Assembly (NCBI GenBank): GCA_963836735.1
Contig: CAWIKP010000014.1
Span: 1-64,000, forward strand
Length of the DNA stretch: 64,000 nucleotides
Source: JACCXG01 sp963836735
GTDB taxonomy: Bacteria; Acidobacteriota; Vicinamibacteria; Vicinamibacterales; 2-12-FULL-66-21
Reading direction: 5' to 3'
The position numbers and the translations under genes are program-made. The notes beneath the pieces were generated by a model that saw nothing but the letters and a program-made list of their open reading frames with translations, was not told where the DNA came from and did not search any database. Shown in pieces: positions 31,843 to 43,027 of the stretch; within the stretch, counting starts at the first letter, position 1; each line of letters opens with the position of its first letter.

Positions 31843-32931
31843 GTGAAGTCGAGCGCAACGGCCGGCCACGGGCTCGCGAAATGGCGGGGAGTCCCGCGCG
31901 TGCTCACGCGCGCGCTGGCCGCCGCGGCATTGGCCTGCCTGTCGGCCGGCGCGCTGGCGCAGTCCGGCGCCAACAACAAAGAGCTTTTCGCCGACTGGGC
32001 GGCCATCACCGGCCCGCTTCCCGGTCACCCTTCGGCGATCGGTTTCTACAGCGCGGGTTGCCTGCAAGGTGCCGAGACGCTGCCGCTCGATGGCACCGGC
32101 TACGCGGTCATGCGGCCGTCGCGGCGCCGCTTCTACGGCCATCCCGTGCTCATCAGCTACCTCTCCGCATTTGCCGCAGCCAGGCCGGGCGGCGCGGGGA
32201 AACTGTTGCTGGTTGGCGATTTGGGCCCGCCGCGGGGAGGGCCGACGCTGTCTGGGCATGCGAGCCACCAGAACGGCCTCGACGTGGACATCTGGTTCAT
32301 CACGCGGACGGTGCGGCCGACCACCGTCGAGCGGGAGCGGCTGAGCGCGCCGGGGTTCGTGATCGGTCGAAAGCAGTTGCGGCAGGCCTGGGGTCCGGCG
32401 CAAGCCAGACTGCTCGCCGCCGCGGCGGACCACAGCGACGTGAATCGAATCTTTGTCAGTCCGGCGATCAAGCGCTACATGTGCGGCCGGTTTCCCCAGG
32501 CCTCCTGGCTCTATCGGCTGCGCCCATGGTGGGGACACGAAGACCATTTCCACGTCCGCCTGATGTGCCCGCCCGACAGTCCCACGTGCCGGGAGCAGGA
32601 TGCGCTCGATCCACGCGACAGCGGGTGTGGCGCTGATCTCGACTGGTGGTTCTCAGCGGAGGCCGATCGCGAGTGGAACAAATTGAGGACTTCGAAGGAA
32701 CCACGGCGGTTTCCCGCCCTGCCCGAGGCGTGTCAGGCGATGCCCGAGACTACGGTTCGACGGACAGCCGCTTGTCCACGGGCGCTTCGCTTGGCGCTTC
32801 GCGCTGAACGACGAGACGACGAGACGACGACACGACGGCATTTGGGCACGACGCGACCCGGAGGCACTAAGAGGCACGAAGCACACCAAGGCCACAAAGA
32901 AGAGCGAAATCTCGTCGACGGATTGCGCTAA
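31843..32931 (+). CDS. mepA: Penicillin-insensitive murein endopeptidase MepA (M74), aberrant C-terminal tail
   Basis: Cleaves D-alanyl-meso-diaminopimelyl cross-links in peptidoglycan. Starts GTG at 31843 (GTG at 31899 possible) with a signal peptide LAAAALACLSAGALAQ. Catalytic and zinc motifs are present: GHASHQNGLDVDIWF and GHEDHFHVRLMCP, plus six cysteines typical of the family. The conserved protein ends near LPEACQAMPE (about base 32745). The remaining ~60 codons are low-complexity (RRDDETTTRRHLG, TKRHEAHQGHKEE) and come from short tandem DNA repeats, so the true stop is probably lost or shifted. Confidence 0.92.
   Translation: MKSSATAGHGLAKWRGVPRVLTRALAAAALACLSAGALAQSGANNKELFADWAAITGPLPGHPSAIGFYSAGCLQGAETLPLDGTGYAVMRPSRRRFYGHPVLISYLSAFAAARPGGAGKLLLVGDLGPPRGGPTLSGHASHQNGLDVDIWFITRTVRPTTVERERLSAPGFVIGRKQLRQAWGPAQARLLAAAADHSDVNRIFVSPAIKRYMCGRFPQASWLYRLRPWWGHEDHFHVRLMCPPDSPTCREQDALDPRDSGCGADLDWWFSAEADREWNKLRTSKEPRRFPALPEACQAMPETTVRRTAACPRALRLALRAERRDDETTTRRHLGTTRPGGTKRHEAHQGHKEERNLVDGLR
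32806..32905. repeat. Short degenerate tandem repeats
   Basis: First an 8-bp unit (GACGAGAC twice, then GACGACAC) near 32812-32835. Then a 10-bp unit at 32861-32900: gaggcactaa, gaggcacgaa, gcacaccaag, gccacaaaga. Just before, GGCGCTTCGC is directly repeated at about 32781-32802. Such GGCACGAAG-type tracts look like intergenic spacer repeats rather than coding DNA, although the mepA frame happens to stay open. Confidence 0.6.
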
Positions 32932-32987
32932 GCGGGAGAGCCGTCTGATATTGGCCGGTAGTGCGGCGCCGAAGGCGCCTAAGGAAG

Positions 32988-33615
32988 CTATCGCCGGTAT
33001 GCTTTCAGGATCTCTGATCGGAGGGTCGAGCGACTCGGTTCCGTACGGTCCTCGCTGGCCCGTCGGTGACGCCTGGATCGCCTTGACGACGTCCATCCCG
33101 CGGACGACCTGGCCGAACGCGGCGAACCCCTGGCCGTCCGGGTTTCGGCGGCCGGCGAAATCCATTTCTGGCTGGTCGCCGATGACGATCGAGAACGACC
33201 CCGTTGCCGTGTCGGGCGCGGAGCGCGCCATCGAGAGTGTGCCGTCGACGTGTTTCAGGCCGGTGGCGCTGGTGCGCTCCAGGGGAATCGGCGCGAACTG
33301 CTCCCGCCGGCGGGCCGCGTCGATCTGGAACTGAATGACCTGGATCTCGACGTCGTGCCGCACGGTGTTGTCCGGGCGCACCGCGCGATTGACACTGCCG
33401 CCGTCGAAGAGCTTCGCATCGACATACTTCAGGAAATTGGCGGCGGTGATCGGCGCGCGAACGGCGTCGACGACCATCTCGATCGCGCCCTTCTCGGTTT
33501 CGAACACGACGACCGGGTTCTGCTGCGGCTGCCCCCCCACAGCACCACCGAGAAGCGCGATGGCGAGCAGGGCACGAATGCCCGCACCCGCCAGGTTCAG
33601 CGGGACCAGCTTCAG
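32988..33615 (-). CDS. Cyclophilin-type peptidyl-prolyl isomerase, secreted (one frameshift)
   Basis: About 205 residues. N-terminal signal segment ALLAIALLGGAVGG, then the cyclophilin domain: VVFETEKGAIEMVV, ITAANFLKYVDAKLFDGGSVNR, GTLSMARSAPDTATGSFSIVIGD, FAAFGQVVRGMDVVKAIQ. It should end SLDPPIRILKAYRR at 32988. One extra G near 33010 (creating a GATC) makes the frame run on to 32653 across the end of mepA. No ATG is seen; a CTG overlapping the upstream TGA (CTGA) is the most likely start, coupled to the dienelactone hydrolase gene. Periplasmic folding helper. Confidence 0.82.
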
Positions 33616-34475
33616 GCCAGCGCCTTTCCGTACAGCGCCAGCAGCCGGGTCCACGCCTTCTCGGCCTGCGGCTCGTTGTACACGCCCGAATCCGGCGGGC
33701 ACCAGCCGTGGGCTGCGCCCTCGTAGACTTCGATCTCGGCCGGAAGATTCACCTTCGCGAACGTGTCCTTCAGAGCCGTCTTGTCGTTGGGCGCTCGCTG
33801 GTCGTCGTTCGCGGCAATCGCGATCAGGAACTGGGCCTTGGTCTTCGCAGCCTGAAGATGCGGGCTGTTCGGCTGATCGGTCACGAGCCCGCCACCGTGA
33901 AATGACGCCACCGCCCCGACGCGATCGGGCATGGCCGCGGCAGTGCGGAAGGCAATCGGGCCGCTCATGCAGTATCCCTGCGTCCCCACCTTGCGGTTCT
34001 TCGCCACTGAGGCCTGCTGGTCCAGCCACCCGATGAAGGCCTTCGCGTCCGACATGTGCGTGGTCTCGCTGAGTCCCTGCGCGAGCGGCCGCACGTCCGC
34101 GATCGGCGTGGCCGCGCCATTCGGAGCGGTCGGAGCTTTCTTCACGCGATAGAACGGGTTCACGACGAGCACCGAATAACCGGATTCCGCGAGCCGCTTG
34201 CCCATCTGGCGGAACGCGGGCCGCAGCCCGAAGATGTCGGGCCAGATCAGCACGCCCGCCGCGGCGCCGCTCGCCGGATGCACGAAGTAACAGTCCGCCG
34301 TGCCGTCGGGCGTCTTCACGCTCACGTCGGCCTCGGTGACGGCAACCGCATTCGCGACCCGCGGCAGCATCATGGTGATGCCGGCTCCGACCAGCACGCC
34401 GAACTGCCGGCGCGTGACCAGCCCGCGCGCCTCGAATTCTTTCCGATCGTCTTCAAAATGATCCTGGTCGCACAT
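33612..34475 (-). CDS. Dienelactone-hydrolase family protein with Tat signal
   Basis: 287 residues, intact. The N-terminus contains a twin-arginine signal (VTRRQFGVLVGAGITMMLP), so it is exported folded. The alpha/beta hydrolase domain has the GYCMSG nucleophile elbow; dienelactone hydrolases use Cys-Asp-His and here the motif is G-Y-C-M-S-G with the Cys present. The Asp follows in IAANDDQRAP and the His in GAAHGWCPPD. The ATG at 34475 lies eight bases after an AAGGAGCGGT-type ribosome binding site. The cyclophilin gene overlaps its stop. Confidence 0.92.
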   Translation of the reverse strand: MCDQDHFEDDRKEFEARGLVTRRQFGVLVGAGITMMLPRVANAVAVTEADVSVKTPDGTADCYFVHPASGAAAGVLIWPDIFGLRPAFRQMGKRLAESGYSVLVVNPFYRVKKAPTAPNGAATPIADVRPLAQGLSETTHMSDAKAFIGWLDQQASVAKNRKVGTQGYCMSGPIAFRTAAAMPDRVGAVASFHGGGLVTDQPNSPHLQAAKTKAQFLIAIAANDDQRAPNDKTALKDTFAKVNLPAEIEVYEGAAHGWCPPDSGVYNEPQAEKAWTRLLALYGKALA

Positions 34476-34611
34476 GACCGCTCCTTGTCGGCGATCGGTC
34501 GATCGCCCGCTCCTGGAACTCCCCGGACACTCTATCCGAATTGAAGGGCAAGGCCTGAGAGGAGGGTGAATCCTCCGCGGTCCCGCCGCCTGGTTGCAGT
34601 AGGATTTTCCC

Positions 34612-37600
34612 ATGCTCACCAGAAAAACGGTCGTCCTGCTGACTCTCCTTCTGGCCGTGCCGGGGATCTCGGCCGCCCAAGTCGACGCGCGCATGTTCCG
34701 GCAGCCGGCCGTCTCGCAGACACAGATTGCGTTCGTTTATGCCGGCGACATCTGGATCGTCTCGAGGAAAGGCGGCACGGCGACGCGACTCAGCTCGCCG
34801 CAAGGCGAAGAATCCTTCCCGCGGTTTTCACCGGACGGGACGAAGATCGCGTACAGCGCCGCTTACGACGGGAACACCGACGTCTACGTCGTCAACGCGA
34901 ATGGCGGTGAGGCGCTGCGCCTCACCTATCACCCGATGGCCGATCGGGTGATTGGCTGGCATCCCGACGGCAAGCGCGTGCTCTTTGCCTCGAGCCGGGA
35001 GAGTGGGCGGCAGCGATTCAGCCAGTTCTTCCTGGTCGGCCTCGACGGCGGTGTGCCCGAGAAGCTGCCCGTCCCGTACGGAGAATTCGGTGCGATTGCC
35101 CAGAACGGCACGGACTTCGTCTACATGCCGATGTCCCTGGACTTTCGCACCTGGAAACGCTATCGGGGCGGCTGGACACCCGACCTCTGGCTGTTCAATC
35201 TCAAGACCTACACGTCGCGCAACCTGACGAACGATCCGGCCAACGACGCCCAGCCGATGTGGCACGGCAACACGATCTACTTCGTCTCGGATCGCGGCCC
35301 GACCGAGCGCAACAACATCTGGGCGCTCGATGTCGCCTCCGGCAAGACCCGGCAGATCACGCAGTTCAACGACTTCGATCTGACCTTCCCGTCAGCCGGG
35401 GCGGATGCGATCGTGTTCCAGGCCGGCGGCCGTTTGTACCTGCTCGACTGTGACTCCGAGAAAGCGACGGAAGTCCCGATCCGCGTGGTCACCGATGAAA
35501 CCACCCTGCGTCCGCGCACCGCGAAGGCGGAAGCGCTCATCAGCGACGCGTCGATCTCGCCGACGGGGAAGCGCGCCGTCTTCGGGGCCCGCGGCGACGT
35601 GGTCAGCGTTCCGGCCGAACATGGTGCCGTCGTCAACATCACGCGCTCGTCGGGTGTCGCCGAGCGGTATCCGCGATGGTCGCCGGATGGCAAGACCGTC
35701 GCCTACTGGAGCGATCGGAGCGGCGAATACGAGCTGACGCTGCGCCCGGCCGACGGCTCGGGTGCCGAAGAGAAGGTCACCTCGCTCGGCCCGGGATTTC
35801 GCTACACGGCGTACTGGTCGGCCGACAGCAAGAAGCTCGCGTTCATCGATCAGGCGATGAAAATCCGGATCTACGACGTCGCGGTGAAGAAAGTGATCGA
35901 GGTCGATCAGAGCCCTGACTGGATCAGTCATGGCGGTCTCGAGCCCTTCAGGTTCCAGTGGTCACCTGACTCCCGCTGGCTGGCGTACGCGCGGCCGGCG
36001 AGCACCAGCAACAATGCGATCTTCCTGTACAACACGAAGGCCGGAAAGCTGCACCAGGCGACCTCCGGGTATTTGAACGATGCGCAGCCGGTGTTCGATC
36101 CGGAGGGCAAGTATCTCTTCTACGCCTCGGATCAATCGTTCGAACCCGTCTACGGCAACTTCGACAACTCGTGGACCTATCCGAACCCGACGCAGCTCGT
36201 GGCCGTGCCGCTCCGCAGGGACGTCAAGTCGCCGCTCGACACACGCAACGACGCCGAGGGTCAGCCTTCGGAGCCGAAAGCCGACGAAGAAGGAGGACGA
36301 AAAGAAGGACGAAAAGAAGGACGAGAAGAAAGACGAGACCGCGAAGCCTCCGGCCCCGGCGAACGTCGACATCGATATCGATGGCTTCGAAGCCCGCAGC
36401 GTTGTCCTGCCGCCCAAGCCGGGCAACTACGCCGACCTGCAGGCCATCAAGGGCAAGCTGCTCTACCGCCGGCTGCCGCGGACCGGCTCCAGCGACGAGA
36501 AGAGTCCGATTGTCTACTTCGACTTCACGGAGCGCGAGGAGAAGACGGTCCTCGACGAGGCGGATGGCTTCGAGGTGACGTTCGACGCCAAGAAACTGTT
36601 CGTGGCTCAGAAGAAGAAGTACCACCCTGGTCGAGATCAAGCCGACCCAGAAGTTCGAGAAGCCGATGGCGACCGCCGACATCGAGGTGCCGGTCGAGCC
36701 GCGCGCGGAGTGGCGGCAAATCTTCACCGACGCGTACCGGTTCGAGCGCGACTTCTTTTACGACCCCAGCATGCATGGCGTCGATTGGCCAGGACTTCGC
36801 GCCCGCTACGGCAAGCTGCTCGAGGACGCGGTGACGAGGTGGGACCTCAACTTCGTGCTCGGCGAGTTCATCGGCGAGCTGAACGCCTCGCATACCTATC
36901 GAGGCGGCGGCGATGAGGAGAAGGCCCCGCAGCGCTCGGTCGGCATGCTCGGGGCCGATTGGGAGCTCTCGAACGGCGCCTATCGCATCAAGCGGATCGT
37001 GACGGGTGGTCCATGGGATTCGGCGGTGCGCTCACCCTCGACCGAGCCCGGCATCAACGTCAAGGCCGGCGATTACGTGCTCGCGGTCAACGGCGTGCCG
37101 CTCAATCCACAGGCCGATCCCTGGGCGAGCTTCCAGGGGTTTGGCGACAAGACCGTCGTGCTCACCGTCAACGACAAACCGGTGACCACCGGCGCGCGCC
37201 AGGTCGCCGTCAAGTGCCTGAGCGACGAAACCGAGCTGCGCTATCGGGCGTGGATCGAAGAGCGCCGGCAGATCGTCGACAAAGCGACGAACGGCAAAGT
37301 CGGGTACATCTACGTGCAAAGCACCGGCGTCGACGCGCAGAACGAACTGGTGCGCCAGTTCATGGCGCAGTGGAAGAAAGACGGCCTCATCATCGACGAA
37401 CGCTGGAACAGCGGCGGCCAGATTCCCGATCGATTCATCGAGCTGCTCAACCGGCCGACGCTGTCGTACTGGGCGGTTCGCGATGCCGGCAGCCAGCAGT
37501 GGCCGCCCATCTCGCATCGCGGGCCGCAAGTCATGCTGATCAATGGCTGGAGCGGATCGGGCGGTGATGCGTTCCCGTTCTACTTCCGCGAGGCTGGTCG

Positions 37601-37910
37601 CGGTCCGCTCATCGGCAGCCGCACGTGGGGCGGGCTCATCGGCATCAGCGGATCACCGGCACTGACCGACGGCGGCAACGTCACGGTGCCGACCTTCCGC
37701 ATGTATGACCCGAAGGGGACGTGGTTCGCGGAGGGCCACGGCGTCGAGCCCGACATCGCCGTCGCCGAGGATCCTTCCGCGCTCGCGAAAGGCACCGACC
37801 CGCAGCTCGAGCGCGCGATCAAGGAAGTGACGGATCGGGTCGCGAAGCAGCCAGCCATGCCGACCCGACCGGCGTACGAGAAGAGAGTGCCAGGTGGCGC
37901 CCGGAAGTAA
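34612..37910 (+). CDS. Tricorn-like S41 protease (PD40 propeller, PDZ, S41), frameshifted in linker
   Basis: About 1100 residues. Signal peptide (VVLLTLLLAVPGISAAQ). Residues ~25-540 form TolB/PD40-type propeller blades (FPRFSPDGTKIAYSA, RYPRWSPDGKTVAYWS, QWSPDSRWLAYARPA). Then comes a Lys/Asp/Glu linker (KKDEKKDEKKDE), the tricorn core, a PDZ-like segment (INVKAGDYVLAVNGVPL) and the S41 catalytic domain. Tricorn-type catalytic residues are present: NASHTYRGGG (Ser-His), the nucleophile in NGWSGSGGDAFPF, and Glu in EGHGVEPDIA. The frame breaks near 36288 at the linker and again near 36630. Periplasmic oligopeptide degradation is likely. Confidence 0.9.
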
Positions 37911-37979
37911 TCGCGGCGAACCTGCCGGCTGCGGACGATCCGCGCAGCGCTCGACCAGCTGAAAGCGCCCAACAAGAAA

Positions 37980-38007
37980 ACGCCGGCCGGATCGCTCCGG
38001 CCGGCGT
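37980..38007. terminator. Bidirectional terminator between convergent genes
   Basis: A perfect 12-bp stem ACGCCGGCCGGA / TCCGGCCGGCGT with loop TCGC. On the minus strand it is followed by TTTTCTTGTT, a good U-tract for TonB receptor 4. On the plus strand it is followed by TCGTTGT, weaker, serving the tricorn-like gene. Confidence 0.85.
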
Positions 38008-38034
38008 TCGTTGTCACTGGCGGAAGGCCAGTCT

Positions 38035-41000
38035 CTAGAAGATGAACTTCACGGTTACATACGCGCGGCGGCCGGGCTCGAACAGGTCGCCCTGGCCGTA
38101 GCGCGGATCGTAGGCCTGCGCCGCGCCGTCGGTCGTGGAGTTGATCAGCGAGATGTAGTCGTAGCCCTGCGACAGGTCGACGTCGTGCAGATCGATGAAC
38201 GACGACTGGCGATCGGGGATGATCGCGCCCTTGTTCAGGTAGTTGAAGATGTGCCGCGCCGTCTGCTGGTTGAACAGGTTCAGCACGTTCAGCTCGAAGC
38301 GCAGGCGCTTCTGTCCGGCCAGCGACAGCTCGTGGCTGAGGAGCAGATCGGTGCGATAGAGGTTGGGTGTGCGCTTGTCGTGCGTCACCTGGCCGTTCTC
38401 GTACCAGCCGTTCCGTCCTTCAACGAACAGGTCGGCGCTGTTGGTCGACGTGACGTAGGTGTAGACCGGCGTGCCGCTGCCGCCGTAGAAGAACGCGCCG
38501 ACCTGCGTGCCGAACGTGAAGTCGTACGCGCCATACAGCTTCACGACGTGCGGACGATCGGTCGCCAGCCGTCCGTTCAGCCCGAGGTTGCCGCGCGAAT
38601 CCCAGAACAGCTCGTCGAGGTCCCACGCGCGGTTCGTGTTGCCGCCCGGGCGCGCGATGCTGCCGGCCTGCTGCTGCGCCGTCGCGGAGCTGCCGCCGGT
38701 GGTCGGCGTGGTGATCTCGTCAGACGAGGCGAGACCCGCGTAGTTGCCATACAGGCGGCTCAGCGTGTAGTTGGCGCTGAAGAACCAGTTGTTGGCGAAC
38801 CGCTTGTTGTAGCCGAGCTCCAGCGCATCGTACTGGCGCTTCGGACGCGGCGTGTCGAAGCCCGGCGGCGTGCCGCCGCTCGGGAACTGCAGCGAGCTCA
38901 GGCCGCGCCCGGGATTGCCGATGACGTAGCCTTCGTCGCCCTCCGGCGTGAGGAAGCCGATGTCCTCGATCGTCTCGAGCAGATCGTTGTGGATGTAGTG
39001 CGCGGTCAGCACGCTGTTCCGGCCGAGCTGGTACTCGACGCCGCCGCTGATGCTCGACTGCTTCATCGGCTTGATGTCGGGATCGACTCGACGCCTGGAA
39101 GCGGCGATCGCGGCAGGTGCCTGGAGTGACCCAGAGATCCTTGCCCGGCATGTTGTTCAGGTTGAGGCTGCCGAAGTCGAGCGTGTCGAGGGCGCGGTAG
39201 TTGGTGCACCAGGTCTCGGCGCCGAACGAGCCGCGCGGCAGCTCGTACTTGGTCCAGTCGTAGTAGAGGCCCCAGCTGCCGAACACCTTCATGCGGCCGT
39301 TGCCCCACACGTCGTAGGCCGCGCCGAGCCGAGGCGCCAGCTTGTCCTTCATGCTGAACTTGATCGCCGAGGCGCCGTTGGCCTCGGGCCGGAAGTCCGG
39401 GATGTTCTCGTCTTCGGTGCGGATGCCGAGGTTCAGCGTCAGGCGGTTGCCAAGCGTCCACTGATCCTGGACGTAGAGCGAGTGGATGTCGCTGCCGGCC
39501 TGGTTGGTGATGCGGCGGTCGTTGACGCCGTAGTAGCCGTAGGTGCCGGTGCCGGTGGTGACGCCGTTGAAGGTGAACGAGCGGCCGAACAGCAGATCGA
39601 CGTAGCCGCCGGGGTAGTACGAGTTGATGTCGTTCAGCACGTGCTGGAAGCCGTAGCCGGCGCGCAGCGAGTGCTGACCCAGCCCGTTGAAGTAGTGGTT
39701 GTAGTCGACGTTGATGTTGCTGCGCTTGGTCGTGTCGAAGTCGGTGATCAGCGCGCGCGGCGTGTTCTCGAAGCCGTTGGGCCCCTGGAGCGCGGGCGGA
39801 ATCGCCGATCGCGGCGGTCGCCGGGGCGCCGTAGCGGTAGTTGGTGGTCTGCGGAATGCCGGTGTCGCTGTAGCGGTCGTGGAAATACCCGCCGCGGGCG
39901 CTGAAGTAGGACCCGGGGGTCAGGCGGATGTCCACGGTGCCGCTGGTGTTGACCTGATTGATCTCATAGCCGATCGCGCGGTTCGGCTCGTAGGAGGCGA
40001 GCGTGGTGTTGGTCTTGTTGGGGGTCTCGCCGTTGTATCCGAAGAGCTGCCGTCCGAGGTGGTCGGCGTCCACAGCGTCGACCAGTTGGCGGTCACCCGC
40101 CCTTGCGAGTAGGTGAGCTTGCCGAACGCCTGCTGGCGCCAGATTTCATTGCCGAAGGTGCTGGTGGCGTCGGTGAAGTTGTAGAGATTGTCGCGTTTCT
40201 CGATCCGCGGTGAGTACGAGCCGTAGAAGAACAGGCGGTTCTTGACGATCGGTCCACCGATCGATCCGCCGAACTCGCTCTGGCGGTTCTCGTTCTCGTT
40301 GTCCTGCACGTAGAAGCCGGTGGCCTCGGTCGTGGGATCGAGGACCAGCCGCTTCACCGGGCCGACCGCGAGCGCGCTGCCCTCGTAGTAGTAGTGGCCC
40401 TCGCCGCGGAACGACGTTGCCGCCGCTCTTGGTGACGGCGCTGATCACGCCGCCGAGCGCGCCGCCGTACTCGGCGGAGATGCCGCTGGTCTTGACCTGC
40501 ACTTCCTGCAGGTACTCGAACACGGTGTTCTGCCGCGACTGGCCGTTGATCAAGCGAGTTGGTGGTGATGCCGTCGACGGTGAAGCCATTCTCGGCGCCG
40601 CTGGCGCCGTTCACCTGGAAGCCGCCTTCGACTTCGCCGGCGTTCACCGACGGCGCGGTCAGCGCGATCGACTGGAACGAGCGCCCTTTCGGCAGCCGGT
40701 CGAATTCCTCGGCGCTGACGTTGTGGGCGATGAGCGTGCTGCGGTTGTCGACGAGCGGCGAGGCTTCGGCGGTGACCTGCACCGACTCGGTCACGCCGCC
40801 GACCGTCATCTCCGTGTTGACCTCGAAGGTGCGCCCGAGGGCGACGCTGACGTCCGGACGCTCGACTTTCGGTGAAGCCGGCGCAGCTCGAACAGCACCT
40901 TGTAGCGTCCGGGATTCAAATCGGACGCGACGAACTGGCCGTTGACGTCGGTGACGAAGTTGCGGCTCTCTCCCGAGGAGAGGCTCGTCACCGTGACCGT

Positions 41001-41132
41001 CACACCGGGGATCGGGGCAGCCTGTTGATCGGTGACTCGTCCTTGCAGAGAGCCGAAGCGCTCCTGCGCGGTGGCGTGGGCGGTGAACACCAGCGCCAGC
41101 ACGAGGACGAGCGCGCTGAGACGTGCGTACAT
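38035..41132 (-). CDS. TonB-dependent receptor 4, Oar-like (six frameshifts)
   Basis: ATG at 41132; signal peptide (YARLSALVLVLALVFTAHATAQ). Carboxypeptidase-regulatory-like domain (LQGRVTDQQAAPIPGVTVTV), plug (FDRLPKGRSFQSIALTAPSV, GGALGGVISAVTKSGGN) and barrel (RLFFYGSYSPRIEKRDNLYN, TLNLGIRTEDENIPDF, KVFGSWGLYYDWTKYELPRG) ending AYVTVKFIF. Frame breaks fall near 40871, 40557, 40413, 40065, 39806 and 39083. Outer-membrane receptor; a bidirectional terminator lies downstream. Confidence 0.88.
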
Positions 41133-41471
41133 TGAATCGCTCCTTATGATGGTCAAATCCCGTTCGCTCGGGGGGAACTGCTGTGGCCGCGATGTAGTGA
41201 CGAGTGACGTGATGAACGGCGCATCGCGGAATTCCGTGACGAATGGCAGTTCCAATCTGGATGCCATGCGCCGGAGTCGATCTGTGCTGGGTACACGTGC
41301 GATTGGCGTGGACATCACACCGGCGCGACACGGCGTGACGGATCGCCGAATCCATTACGTCGAATAGCGTGATGAATGGAGGGCTGAACGATGTGACGTG
41401 TGCTGGGATGAAGTGCTCGCGGACCAGCTCAGGGCATTTCCGGCCATTCGATTAGAATCGCGCTTCCTTCC
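41133..41471. promoter_or_regulatory. Divergent intergenic region, TonB receptor 4 / antiporter
   Basis: 339 bases without a supported gene. GTGACG or GTGATGAA recurs many times (about 41196, 41204, 41208, 41236, 41334, 41369, 41392), giving the stretch an unusual repetitive texture. No dyad or clear promoter was identified. Confidence 0.35.
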
Positions 41472-43027
41472 ATGAGGGAACTCGAAGAGGTCCTCGCGCT
41501 CGTCCTCGCCGCCGTTGTGCTGGCCGCGGCGGCCCGCCGTGTTGGAGCGCCCTATCCGGTCTTCCTGGCGCTCGGCGGGGCGGTTCTCGCGTTCGTTCCC
41601 GGCACCCCGTCCTTCATGGTCCCGCCCGAGCTCGCGCTGGCGCTCTTCGTCGCGCCGGTGCTGCTCGACGCCGCCTACGACGCGTCGCTGAGAGATCTGA
41701 AGGACAACTGGGCGCCGGTGATCGGGCTGGTCGTCTTCGCGGTCGGCCTGACCACGCTCGCCGTCGCGGTGGTCGCACGCGCGCTGGTGCCGTCGATGCC
41801 GTGGGCGCCGGCGATCGCGCTTGGCGCCGTGGTGGCGCCCCCGGATGCCGCCGCCGCGACTGCCGTCCTGCGCCACGTCCGGCCGCCCCATCGGCTGCTG
41901 ACGATCCTCGAAGGCGAGAGCCTTCTCAACGATGCGACCGCGCTGCTGATCTACCGGCTCGCGGTCAGAGCCGTGGCGATGCAGCGCGTTCTCGGTTGGC
42001 GAGGTGGCGCCGGCCTTCCTGCTCGCGGTGGCTGGCAGTCTGGTGGTCGGGCCGGCGCTGGCGTGGGCCTTCCTGCGCATCATCGATCGCGTGCGGCACG
42101 TGCCGACCGCGATCATTCTGCAGTTCGTCAGCACGTTCGGCGTGTGGATGCTCGCCGATCGGATCGGGCTGTCGGGGGTGCTGACGATGGTCTGCTACGC
42201 GATGACCGTGGCGCGGACGGCCCCCGAGAGTACGCCGGCGCGGATCCGCATTCCGTCCTACGCGGTGTGGGAGACGGTCGTCTTCGTCCTCAACATCCTC
42301 GCCTTCATCTTCATCGGCCTGCAGATCCGGCCGATCCTGGAGAACCTCGAGCCCGCGGTTCGCGGGCAATACTTCGCGGTCGCCGGCGCGGTGCTGCTCA
42401 CCGTGATCCTGGTGCGTCTCGCCTGGCACATGTCGTTCAATGCCGTCATCAGATGGCGGGATCGCCGGCACGGGTTCAACCCGCCGCGGCCGATGCTGCG
42501 GCCGACCGTGGGCAGCGGGCTGGTGATCTCGTGGGCGGGCATGCGCGGCATCGTGACGCTGGCGGCCGCTCTGGCGCTGCCGTCGGGGTTTCCGTTTCGC
42601 GACCTGATCCTGCTGACCGCCTTCTCCGTCGTCCTCGGCACGCTGACGATTCAGGGGCTGACGCTCGCGCCGCTGTTGCGCGCGCTCGATCTGCAGGACA
42701 ACGATCCGGTTGGCCGTGAGCTCGGCGCCGCGCGCGAACGCGCCCTGCGCGCCGGACTGGCGAGCATCGGACAGGAGCAGTCACCAGTGGCGGACGCGGT
42801 CAGGGAGGAGTTCAGTGCGCACCTGGCATCCCCGGCGGCGGACGGTGCGGCCGGCGACGCGCAGACGCTCGGCGCACAGCGAAATTCATGGCCGGGCGAT
42901 TCAGGCGGCCCGTCAGGCCGTGCTCGCCATGCGCACCAGCGACGAGATCGGAGACGACGCGTTTCATCTGATGGAAGAAGAACTGGATTGGCTGGAAATG
43001 GCCGACAGGAGGGATGAATTCTCATGA
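41472..43027 (+). CDS. CPA1-family Na+/H+ antiporter (NhaP-like), frameshifted
   Basis: About 515 residues with 11-12 hydrophobic segments. The CPA1 core is clear: MVPPELALALFVAPVLLDAAY, IALGAVVAPPDAAAATAVL and the ion-binding GESLLNDATALLIY. Further segments are FVLNILAFIFIGLQI and the GMRGIVTLAAALALP motif. A cytoplasmic C-terminal tail (EELDWLEMADRRDEFS) ends in TGA that overlaps the ATG of the next gene. Frame breaks near 42000 and 42880. It exchanges Na+ or K+ for H+ across the inner membrane. Confidence 0.9.

Noticed and set aside
38011..39129. 372-codon plus-strand open frame
   Set aside because: Antisense to TonB receptor 4 barrel strands; Val/Arg-rich shadow.
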